From positions 100,319 to 164,318 of the forward strand of contig CAJOHE010000004.1 in assembly GCA_905234495.1 (NCBI GenBank): 64,000 nucleotides of DNA, written 5' to 3'. Position 1 is the stretch's first letter. Each line of letters starts with the position of its first letter. This stretch comes from an uncultured Eubacterium sp. Lineage in GTDB: Bacteria; Bacillota; Clostridia; Oscillospirales; Acutalibacteraceae. A program made the position numbers and the translations under genes. This document shows positions 1 through 9,500 of the stretch, piece by piece. The notes below the pieces were generated by a model. It made no database searches and was not told the origin of the DNA. It worked only from the letters and a program-made list of their open reading frames with translations.

Positions 1-124
1 AGCAGAATATACCGCCTGCTTTAGTACGGCGTGCTATTTCATTAGCAACAACGAGTCCGACGAATACCATACACCAGCCGAGAAGCTGCCACATAGAGGT
101 ATCGCCATAGATGTGGAATAACAT
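1..124 (-). CDS. Membrane protein, N-terminal fragment (possibly DUF5692 family)
   Basis: Only the first 41 codons are in the window; the gene runs off the left edge. The ATG at 124 is preceded by a GGGAGG ribosome site at 134-139. The product starts MLFHIYGDTSMW and then has one hydrophobic stretch (about residues 13-28) followed by a positively charged NEIARRTK segment, so it is probably the first transmembrane helix of an integral membrane protein. The start resembles what I remember of DUF5692 proteins, but this is a weak match from memory. It lies on the same strand as hypA with about 60 bases between, and no clear terminator is seen there. Confidence 0.5.
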   Translation of the reverse strand, partial: MLFHIYGDTSMWQLLGWCMVFVGLVVANEIARRTKAGGIFC

Positions 125-186
125 ATCTGTTTTCCTCCCAAAATAAATATTTTTTAGGTTCTTGAAAGAGCCTTAGAATAACAAAT

Positions 187-531
187 TTACATGGCTTCGA
201 TTTCTTTAATCTGAACGCCGTTCCCCTCGAGAAGGTAGGTGCTGTCCGAGCCGCAGTGGGGGCAGATTTTGGCGTATTTCACCGTTTCATAGGTTTTGCC
301 GCACGCCTCGCAGTAGGTCACCGCCTCTATGGTTTCGATTATAAGCTTCGAGCCGTCCATAAGAGGGGAACGTCTGCACGCCCATTTCCAGCAGTCCTGA
401 AGGTATTCGGGGATAACCGCCGAAACCTCGCCGACCTCAAGGGTTACGCTTGCAACCTCTGTGAGGTTCTGCTCTTTTGCAACGTCCTCAACGGTTTCGA
501 TTATGTGAAAAACTATACCCAGCTCGTGCAT
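187..531 (-). CDS. hypA: Hydrogenase/urease nickel metallochaperone HypA
   Basis: 114 aa, the normal HypA/HybF length. The invariant MHE start, whose His binds nickel, is intact (MHEL). A C-terminal zinc finger is seen as CEACG near residue 73 and CPHCG near residue 91, two CxxC pairs as in the family. HypA proteins deliver Ni2+ during [NiFe]-hydrogenase maturation in the cytoplasm. The gene begins 3 bases after the stop of the 939-aa flavoprotein, so the two are almost certainly co-transcribed. No hydrogenase subunit and no hypB-F gene is visible nearby, so the client enzyme is elsewhere, or this HypA serves another purpose linked to the flavoprotein. Family assignment is firm; the partner is inference. 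Confidence 0.88.
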   Translation of the reverse strand: MHELGIVFHIIETVEDVAKEQNLTEVASVTLEVGEVSAVIPEYLQDCWKWACRRSPLMDGSKLIIETIEAVTYCEACGKTYETVKYAKICPHCGSDSTYLLEGNGVQIKEIEAM

Positions 532-534
532 AGC

Positions 535-3354
535 TTAGCCTTTCTTTGAAGCCTTTTTTGCCTTTTTAATTGCGAATTCCCTCTTGATTGTGTAGGGAAG
601 GATTGCCTTGAGCTTATCCTCGGCACGGTACATCGTTGAACATTCGGGGCGCTCTCTGCTGATGCTGATAGCGTCGAATTCGCATTTTGTAGTGCAGATG
701 CCGCAGCCGATGCAGCGGTTCTTGTCAACTATCGTAGCGCCGCAGCCGAGGCACCTTGCCGTCTCGGTCTTAACCTGCTCTTCGGTGAGAAGCTTGCAGT
801 CGTCCTTAAAGCCCTTCGGGTCAACTGTCCTGGTTGCCGCGGGAATCTGACGGTGAGCCGTGTCGTAGCCCTCAACCTTTATGTCGTCCTTGTCAAGCTC
901 AACGTAGTATCTCGGGTTACGTCCGATTGTAAGGGTTGAGTTGGGCTGAACAAAGCGGTGGATTGAGATTGCGCCTTCCTTGCCCATAGCGATTGCGTCG
1001 ATTGCAAAGCGGGGACCCGTGAATGCGTCGCCGCCGACAAAGATGTCGGGCTCTGCGGTCTGGAAGGTGAAGGTGTCAGCCTGAGCGGTCATATTGCGGT
1101 TGAGCTCAACGGCGCTTCCCTCAAGAAGTCCGCCCCACTCGATTGCCTGACCGATTGAAAGGATAACGTTTTCGCACTCAACGGTCTTCGTTTCGTTTTC
1201 GTCGTACTTGGGCGAGAAGCGGTGCTCTTCGTCAAATACGGATACGCATTTCTTGAATACGATTGCCTTGACTCTGCCGTTTTCGTCCTTGAGGATTTCC
1301 TTCGGTCCCCAGCCGCAGTTTACGGTTGCGCCGTCCTCAAGCGCCTCTTCAACCTCGTCGTCGGAAGCGGGCATTTCCTCGCGGCTTTCAAGACAGAACA
1401 TCGAAACGTTTTCAGCGCCGCAGTGTACGCTCACTCTCGCAGCGTCGATTGCAACGTTACCGCCGCCGACTACGACAACGTTCTTACCGATGTCGTAAGC
1501 CTCTTTCTCGGCAGCCTCGTGAAGGAATTCAACCGCGGTAATTACGCCGTCGGCGTCCTCGCCTTCAACGCCTGCCTTGCGGCCGCCCTGAGCGCCGATT
1601 GCCATATAAAACGCCTTGTAGCCCTCGTTGCGAAGGTCGTCGAGAGTCTTGTCTTTTCCTATTTCGATACCGCACTTAATTTCAACGCCCATCTCTCTGA
1701 TGATGTCGATTTCAGCGTCGATAACCTCTTTTTCAAGCTTGTAGTTGGGGATACCGTAGCGAAGCATTCCGCCGGGCTCTGCGTTCTTCTCGAATACGGT
1801 TACGTTGAGGTAGCCCTTTTCGGCAAGATAGAACGCGCACGAAAGTCCCGCGGGACCTGCGCCGATGATTGCAACCTTCTCGGTGAAGCCCTTTTCTCGG
1901 TCGAATACTCCGTCAACCGTAATCTTCGGAATAACCTTCTTCGGGATTACTCTCGTCGCATTGTCCATATCGCGGTGAGCGAGGAACTTCTTTACGTCGT
2001 CGATAGCGATTGCCTCGTCGATTGTTCCCCTCGTGCAAGCCTCTTCACAGCGCTTGTTGCAGATGTGGCCGCAAACAGCGGGGAAGGGGTTTTCCTTTTT
2101 GATGAGGGCGAGAGCCTCGTCGTATCTGCCCTGTGCCGCCATTTTCAGATAGCCCTGAATTGCGATGTGCGCGGGGCAGGCGGTCTTGCAGGGCGCGGTG
2201 CCCGTTTCGTGAGTGTTGATGCGGTTCTTATCCCTGTATTCCTCTTCCCACATATCGGGGGACCACTTTGTGGCGTCGGGAAGTACCTGCTTGGGATATT
2301 CAACCTCGCTGCCGTCCTTTTTGCAGAGCTTCTGGCCGAGCTTCAAAGCGCCTGCGGGGCAGTGCTCAACGCAGCGTCCGCAAGCAACGCAGTTTTCGGT
2401 TTTAACGTTTGCAACGAAGGAAGAGCGTGACATATTCGGCGTGTTGAAAAGCTGCGACGTACGAAGCGCATAGCACACGTTTACGTTACAGTTGCAGATT
2501 GCGAAAATTTTGTCCTGTCCGTCGATGTTTGTAATCTGATGAACAAAGCCGTTTTCCTCGCCCTGCTCAAAGATTTCGAGCGCCTGCTCCTTGGTTATGT
2601 AGTGGCCGCCCTTCTTGGTTTCAACAACGTAGTCCGCCATATCGCCGACTGCGATACACCAGCCCTCGGGGTCGTCGGCGCAGCCTTCGTCATAGGTCTT
2701 TCTCGAATAGCGGCAGGAACACGGCGAAGCCGCGTATTTGCCGTCGTACTTATCGAGCCAGTAGGAAATCTTCTCTATGTCGATAGCCTCGTTTTCAGCC
2801 GTTATAGCCTTTTCTACGGGGATAACGTGCATACCGATTCCGCCGCCTCCGGGGGGCACCATCGGCGTAACCTTTTCAAGAGGAAGCCTTGTCATTCTCT
2901 CAAAGAAGCGGCCGAGCTCGGGATATTTCTGAAGAAGCTCGTAGTTCATATTTGAAAACTCGCCCGAACCGGGAACGAACATAGGAAGCACCCACTGCTT
3001 TTCGTGCTGCTCGTTTTCGTAGTTCCACTCGATGAGGCCGTTTTCGCTCATCTGCTCGAGCAAATCCTCAAGATACTCGTCGGTCATATTCTTATCTGCG
3101 ACAAGCTTTTTCATATCCGCAAAGGTGCGGGGATGACGCTTTTTCATCCTGAGCGCAACCTCAGCCATTTCGTCGGTGGGGCAGATGAGGGAAACCGCCC
3201 AGTATTCGGGGTCCTGCGGCGTGATTTTTTCAATACCGAGAACAATCGGAATTCTGTCGGTTATCATTCTGCCGAGCTTGACGATGGGCTCGCGCATAAC
3301 GAGATTTTCATCATACGTCCATTCGGGCGCGTAGTTGTTCATTTTGTCTGCCAT
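535..3354 (-). CDS. Multi-domain Fe-S flavoprotein, GltD-like NAD(P)H oxidoreductase
   Basis: 939 aa. Residues 1-310 are an N-terminal region with its own Cys clusters (CSCRYS near 212, CNCNVNVC near 288). Residues 322-332 carry a ferredoxin motif CxxCxxCxxxC. Residues 389-440 have the Cys pattern of the Fe-S domain that precedes glutamate synthase small subunits. An FAD Rossmann motif GAGPAG lies at 498-503 and a second nucleotide motif GGGNVA at about 630-635. Two more 4Fe-4S motifs (CLGCG near 868, CIGCGICTTKC at 881-891) sit near the C-terminus. The protein should pass electrons between NAD(P)H, FAD and several Fe-S clusters in the cytoplasm; the acceptor cannot be read from sequence. It is the first gene of an operon with hypA. 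The ATG at 3354 follows an AAAGGAGA site, and a good promoter lies at 3415-3443. Confidence 0.8.
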   Translation of the reverse strand: MADKMNNYAPEWTYDENLVMREPIVKLGRMITDRIPIVLGIEKITPQDPEYWAVSLICPTDEMAEVALRMKKRHPRTFADMKKLVADKNMTDEYLEDLLEQMSENGLIEWNYENEQHEKQWVLPMFVPGSGEFSNMNYELLQKYPELGRFFERMTRLPLEKVTPMVPPGGGGIGMHVIPVEKAITAENEAIDIEKISYWLDKYDGKYAASPCSCRYSRKTYDEGCADDPEGWCIAVGDMADYVVETKKGGHYITKEQALEIFEQGEENGFVHQITNIDGQDKIFAICNCNVNVCYALRTSQLFNTPNMSRSSFVANVKTENCVACGRCVEHCPAGALKLGQKLCKKDGSEVEYPKQVLPDATKWSPDMWEEEYRDKNRINTHETGTAPCKTACPAHIAIQGYLKMAAQGRYDEALALIKKENPFPAVCGHICNKRCEEACTRGTIDEAIAIDDVKKFLAHRDMDNATRVIPKKVIPKITVDGVFDREKGFTEKVAIIGAGPAGLSCAFYLAEKGYLNVTVFEKNAEPGGMLRYGIPNYKLEKEVIDAEIDIIREMGVEIKCGIEIGKDKTLDDLRNEGYKAFYMAIGAQGGRKAGVEGEDADGVITAVEFLHEAAEKEAYDIGKNVVVVGGGNVAIDAARVSVHCGAENVSMFCLESREEMPASDDEVEEALEDGATVNCGWGPKEILKDENGRVKAIVFKKCVSVFDEEHRFSPKYDENETKTVECENVILSIGQAIEWGGLLEGSAVELNRNMTAQADTFTFQTAEPDIFVGGDAFTGPRFAIDAIAMGKEGAISIHRFVQPNSTLTIGRNPRYYVELDKDDIKVEGYDTAHRQIPAATRTVDPKGFKDDCKLLTEEQVKTETARCLGCGATIVDKNRCIGCGICTTKCEFDAISISRERPECSTMYRAEDKLKAILPYTIKREFAIKKAKKASKKG

Positions 3355-3414
3355 AAATCTCTCTCCTTTATGCAGTTTTAAAATGCGCGCAAAAACACAT
3401 TCTATATTGTTAAT

Positions 3415-3443
3415 ATTTTATCATTTTATTTAATTATAGTCAA
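3415..3443 (-). promoter_or_regulatory. Sigma-A-type promoter for the flavoprotein-hypA operon
   Basis: On the minus strand TTGACT is followed by a 17-base spacer and TAAAAT. The predicted start lies about 60 bases before the ATG at 3354. The surrounding bases are very A/T-rich. Confidence 0.65.
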
Positions 3444-3522
3444 ACATAACTTTTTTAGTTTATATATTTTTTATACATTAATTAACACAATTAATTAATT
3501 GCACATTATCAGACTTGAGAAC

Positions 3523-3549
3523 ACAAAAAAAGAACACCCCGAAGGGTGT
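3523..3549 (-). terminator. Intrinsic terminator of the 2717-aa protein gene
   Basis: On the minus strand there is a 6-bp stem ACACCC/GGGTGT (3534-3539 with 3544-3549) with a stable TTCG loop, followed by a run of T. It lies about 35 bases past the stop at 3582. Confidence 0.75.
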
Positions 3550-3581
3550 CCTTTGTTTTGTTATTATTCAGAACTTACGGA

Positions 3582-6500
3582 TTAAGCAAGAGTCTGAAGA
3601 AGGTCAACGAGCTGCGAGATTACCTCGTCCGCGTCGCCCTGAAGCATTCCGAGTACCTGAGTAACTACGTCTGCGATACTGTCGTTTGCGCCGCCGATAA
3701 GTCCGCCGATGAGCGAGCTGAGAGCGTCGAAGTTGTCGCCCGCGTTAATCATATTGATGAGGTATCTGAGGATTGCGATGAGCGTTTCCGAAGAATCGCC
3801 GACTACTGCAACTCTTGAACCGTAGGTTGCCGCCTGTGAAGCCGTCCATACGTAATCGCCGTGGCTTCCGAGCTGTAACCAGTCAATCGGAGTAAGTCTG
3901 ATGTCGATTGTTGTGCCTTCGTCACCAATCTTGATAACACCGAGGATACCGTTGATAAGAGGTACGATTGCGTTGCCGCCGAGTACCGGCTTAAGGGTTT
4001 CGTCAATGTTGTAGAGGTCGATGTCAAGACCGCTGATGCCAATCTTGCCGAGGATGCTGTTGAGGTCAACGTTGAGTCCGTCAAGAACTGCGCTGAGAAG
4101 GTCGTTAGCGTCCACGATAGGTCTGAGAGCGTCAAGCAGAGCTCTTATCGGAGTAATGAGGTTGTTGAGAATCTGCGGAAGTCCGTCGTTACCGATGAAC
4201 AGAGCGAGGTTCGGAACGATTGCCATTATCGTCTGAAGAGGTGCGTTGAGAACGTCTTCAACAAGGTCCCAGATAGGATTGATGATGTCGAGAAGGATTG
4301 CATCGTACTGCTCGTGAATATCCTTTCTGTACTCATACTGAGTCTTGATATTGTAGCATGAGAACGCCTCGAGAAGAGGAATGATTGTCGATGAGTATCC
4401 GTTTGAACCCGGAAGTCTTACAATATCGAAGAGGTTGAGGTCTGCGTCGTTGAGAAGTACGTCGAGTACGCCGAACATCGGACGAAGCACTGCAACGAGA
4501 GCGTGGAAGAAGCTGTCTCTGTCGGTTACGCCGAACTGAAGGTCTTCAACCTTTACGTTAGCCCATGAGCCTGCGCTTCTGATTACCGCTGCTGCGTTTT
4601 CGTACTTAATGCCGTAATCCTCGTCTACGAGAAGATTTGCAACGTTTGCAGTTGAGAAGTCGATATCTGTCTGAGCGAGTATCGATGTGAGCGTGTTGTC
4701 GCCAACCTTTACGCCTTCAACCGCGCCGTAGATTCCTGTTGCTGCCTTAGCTACGAGCTCGTCTGTGAAGAGCTTTTCGCCAACAAGACCGGGAAGGTCA
4801 AGGAAGCCTGCGATAAGACCGTCGAGCATCGGAGGAAGCTGCTTGAGGAAGTCAACGTCAACCGTTGCAGGATATGTGAAGCTGTAGTTGCCGGTCTTAT
4901 ATCCGGTGTAATCCCAGAATGCGTTTGTAGGCTCGCCTGCAAGGATGTAGAACAGAGCTGCGATGATTTCGTCCGCATCCGAAGCGCCGATTGTGTCGAA
5001 TACGCTTGAGATGATTGAGGTTACAAGGGTGTTATCCTTAATCTTTTCGATTGAGTTGATGATTCCCTTGAGCGGCTGAGCGTTGTCGATAAGGAAGTTT
5101 GCAAGGTAACGAAGTACCGTGATGAGAACCTTACCTCTGTCAACGTCCGTAACCTGTCTGCCTCTGAGGTAGTCACCGTCTTCGCCTGTTGCCGCGCTGG
5201 TGTAGGAGGTGATGTCGCCGAGAGCGATGAGCTTTTCCCAATCAATATCTGCAAGACGCATCTGGCGGAGATATTCATTGTCACTCTTTGCGAATACAAG
5301 GTTGTTAACAATAGGAATAATGTAATCTTCTATGTTGAGCGTTGACAGGTCGCTGAAGTCAATGTTGATCTTGCCTACGCCGAGAAGCTCGCCGAGATAT
5401 GTTCCGAGGTCCTTGCCGAGGATTGCCGAGATAATGCTGTTGATGTCGATTACGTCGTTAACCTCTGCAATGAGATGGGTTACGGGAGCGAGAAGATTGT
5501 TGATTGCCTGTGACAAGCCGTGAGCGTCCATATAGAGCGCGATGTTCGGAAGAACATCCATAAGCGTTGTGAACGGAGCGTCGAGAAGCTTGTTGAGAAG
5601 TGAACCGCTCTGGTCGCCGAGAAGAGGATTCAGGATGTCAAGCAAGATGTTATCGGTTGCCTTTGCAACGTCCTTCTGATACTGCTTGTAGGTCTTAACG
5701 TTTTCGCACTGTAATGCCTCAAGAAGAGGAATGATTGCGCTGTTGTAGCCGTTAGTGCCCTGAATCTGAAGGTCATCGTATGCCTTGAGAGCCTTGAAGT
5801 CTATTCTGAGCTGTGAGTTTACGGAACGAGTTCTGCTGTTGGGATCTTCCTTGATGTTGAGGGTAAGCACACCGTTCTTCATTGTGTAGGTGAGCATTAC
5901 GTGAGCCTCGGAAACGTCAAGGTATGTTGTTGTAGGTCCTACGTTGATTGCACAGATTAAGCCGTAGAGTGTTTCGTCAAGCTTGATTGAGCCTTCGTTG
6001 AGGAATACTGCAAGTACGCCGTCGAGAGGACGGAGAACAGCAGCGAGAGCGTTTACAAAGCCCTGCTGAGCCTTGCTCGAGCCATCCGTGAAGCCCCAGT
6101 TTACTTCGTCGGGAACAGCGTCCCAGCTTGACTTAGCGCCGATTGCCTTTGCAGCTGAGCTGTAGGTTGCGCCGAAGCTCTTATCTGTGAGAAGTGCTGC
6201 AACATCCTTTGTCGAGGTTACAATACCGAGCTGAGCAAGAACTGCCTTAACCGTGGGATCAAGACCGTCGAGAGCCTTGTAGAGAGCCTTTGCAATAGAT
6301 GTTACGTTCTTGTTTGTGAATGCCTTTGCATTGAGTACGCCGCTGAGCGAATCGCCGCCGAGGTCTACGCCGAAGCTTGAAAGAAGCGGGAAGATGTTTT
6401 CAACAAGATTGTCAAGGCTGTCTACTGCCTCGTCAGCCATCTTCTTTGTTACGCCCTTCGGATATACGAAGTTGTAAGCTGCTTCCTGGAGGTACTGAAC

Positions 6501-9500
6501 GAATGTCCAGTAAGCAAGCGTCGGGCTGTCTGTAATCTCAAGCACCTGATTGAGCAGAGCAAGTAAATCCTTGGGATTAATCTTGTTTGCCTTGATAGCG
6601 TTGAGAATGTCTGTAACCGTACCTTCCGAATCAATGAGCTTGATTAATGCGGTAAGGTTGTCGTTGTCGAGAAGTACGTCAAGCACGTATTCAAGGATGT
6701 ATACGAGAGCCGCAGCGGTTGACGGTGCCTTGTTGAGCTTCTTCCAGTCAATCTTCTGAAGCGTGATACCCGTATCAGCAAGGTAGCTGTTGATAATCGG
6801 AACAAGGTTGTTGCCCGAAAGCGGATATGTGTAATCGCCCTTGCCGAGCTTGATGTTTGCGGTGTTGCTGAACTTCATCAGCGTGTCGCCGAGGTTGGAA
6901 ATTACACCTGCGAGAGTGGGCGAGGTGGCAAGAAGTCTGCCGTTTGGATCTTCAAGGGCGAAGATGTTTGCCGCGCCGTACAGCTCGTCGCCGAGAGGCG
7001 TAATCGCGTTCTTGACGATTGACGCGATGGTTGCGCCGCTTGTATCGTCGAGTATTCCGGCGATACCCTGAATTGTCTTGATAAGCGTTGTTACGGGCTT
7101 ATCGAGGAATGCGTTGAGATAACCTGCAACAGGTCTGATGAGACCGAGAAGAGCCTCGTCGTGATAACCGTTTGTGGTCTTTGCGTACTGAGCCGCGGTG
7201 TCAATCTCTACGCCGTTAGGTGTGCAGATTGCGTCGAGAAGCGGCATTACAATGTTCTTATAATAATTAGTATCAATAAGAAGTACGCCGAGTACGGAGG
7301 TAATCATTCTGAAGGTGGATGAGAGAGCCTTGAAGTAAGCGTCCTTATCGCCTGCCTTGATACCCCAGTCAATCTTAACCTCACTGTGATACTTGGTGAG
7401 ATAGTTGGATGACTTAACGTTTGCAAGGTCATGCCAGCAGTTGCACTTGTCAATAGCTTCCTGAGCCTTCGGATAATCGTCGAGTCTGAGAGCAACCATA
7501 TCGGGCGAGATAACGCCTTCGATTGCCTCAACAATAAGATTGTACTTGGTCTTGCCCGCATCGGTCATATATGTGTCGCCGTATTCGCTGAGATAGAGCT
7601 CAACAATCTGCTCAATGAGCATATACGTCTCAACAACAAATCTTGTAAGCGAGTCGTTTGTATATACGTTCTTGTCGTTTACGTCGCCGTTCTTCGGGGC
7701 GTCCGTAGACTTGTTTGTAATATTGTATGTGTAGCAGTTGAAATATCTTGCAAGTTCCGTGAAGCAGTCGTTGCCGAGATAGTTGTCAAAGAACTGAACG
7801 AGACTTGCTGCAATATTGTCAGCCTCATCGAGAGAGTAACCGTTGAAGGTGCTGTCTGAAAGGAGAGTTGAGAGCATCGTGTCAAGGTTGTCGATGAGAT
7901 TCTGAGTATTCTCAAGTTCCGCTGCAGTGTAGTTTGACTTGTTTGCTGCTGCGTTCTTAGCCGTCTTAACAACAGGACCCGGGGTGTTGTTTCCGCCGCC
8001 GTTGTTTCCGCCGCCGTTATCGTTTGAATCGTCGCTTCCGCCGCCGAAGTGACCGATGAGATTTGTGATAACCTCAATGAGTCTGTCAACGTTTGAAAGA
8101 AGGAAGTAAGCGTTGTTTACGGAAAGTCCGGTGAATCCGGTCGTATCGTTCTTCTTGAAGGTGAAGGAATAATCGTCCTCTCTCTCAATCTGGAATACGC
8201 CGTTGAATACGTCCGTAATTACGCTCTGCTCGCCGAATCCGCCGAGTGCGTTGAGAAGGCCTGTGATAAGAGGAATGTTCTTTGTGATTTCGTTATCCTC
8301 GGTGATTGCGATGTTTACAAGGCTGAGGATAGCGTTGAGCCAGTCGTTTACAAATACGTTTGCAAACTTGTCAAGGATTGCTACGGCTCTGTCGGGGTCG
8401 GTACTTACAGCTTCCTGCTTGAAGCTTTCAAGTACTGCGTTACGCCAGAGGCCGTCGCCGTTCTGGATAATCTTGCCTTCGTAGCAGTAAGTCCATGCGT
8501 CTCTGTCGGTGCCGTACTTATCTGCAGCAAGGTTTTCCATAATATCGAAGAGCTCGGGGATTGAAACCATAAGGTTGTTGATACCGTAGCTTTCGATGGG
8601 AAGCATTGAGCCGTCAGCTCTTACCTTATACTGACCGATGAGCTCGGGAGTATTTACGAACTCGTGAAGAGATTCGTCAAAGAGAGTTGCAAGCTCTGTG
8701 ATAACTTCGCCGAGGATTGCGCCGAGGTTAGCGTTGTTTGTTGCGTTTGCAATAATGTCGCCAAGGTCGGCAACCTCTGCGTCGCGCAGAGCTCTGTCGG
8801 CGATGTAGATGCCTGTGAGAATCGGAACGTCAGCCTCATAGGTGAACTGCTCAGTGAAGGTTGCGCCCGGATTCTGGGTGTTTACGAGATTTACAAGGTT
8901 AGTATCGGTTGCACCCATATAGGTGAAGTACTGAACCTCTTCGCCGCCAACCTCTTCGGAATAGGTTGAAAGCACGTTGCCGTCAGCGTCCGAAACGCTG
9001 TAGTGTGCGGGATCGAGCTCGCTGATTCTGTCGCCTGCAAATACTGCGGTAACAAACTGGTTCTCAACCGAATCGTAGTCCTTGAGATAAACCGTACCGA
9101 GGTCATAGAAACCGCGTGACGGAGCTGTCTGATAAAGCAGCCAGTCCATAAGTTCGGGAAGAAGAACGTTGAGGTCCCAGCGAAGCTGACCGATACCGAT
9201 GTATGAGCCGTTTTCGATACCCCATTTGTTTGAATCGAGGAGAGAGCCTCTGAGAACGGGATAAAGAAGGTCGTCATTATTATTGAAAAGAAGGGGTTCG
9301 AGAACCTCGTTAACTACTACAGTAAGTACGGGGAGAAGCTCAAATACCGTCTTAACGGGCGAATCGTAAATTCTTGACCAGATGTCGGTCGTTGCAACAA
9401 CGAGGTCAACCGGTGTGTCGAGAAGCTTGTTTACAATGCCTTCGATTGTACCGATACCGATATCCTGCTGAAGCAGCGGAGGAATTACGTTGTTGAGAGC

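Noticed and set aside
1222..2430. 402-codon open frame on the plus strand inside the flavoprotein gene
   Set aside because: It is antisense to a gene with many conserved motifs, has no ribosome site and shows no protein family pattern; long antisense frames are common with this codon use.
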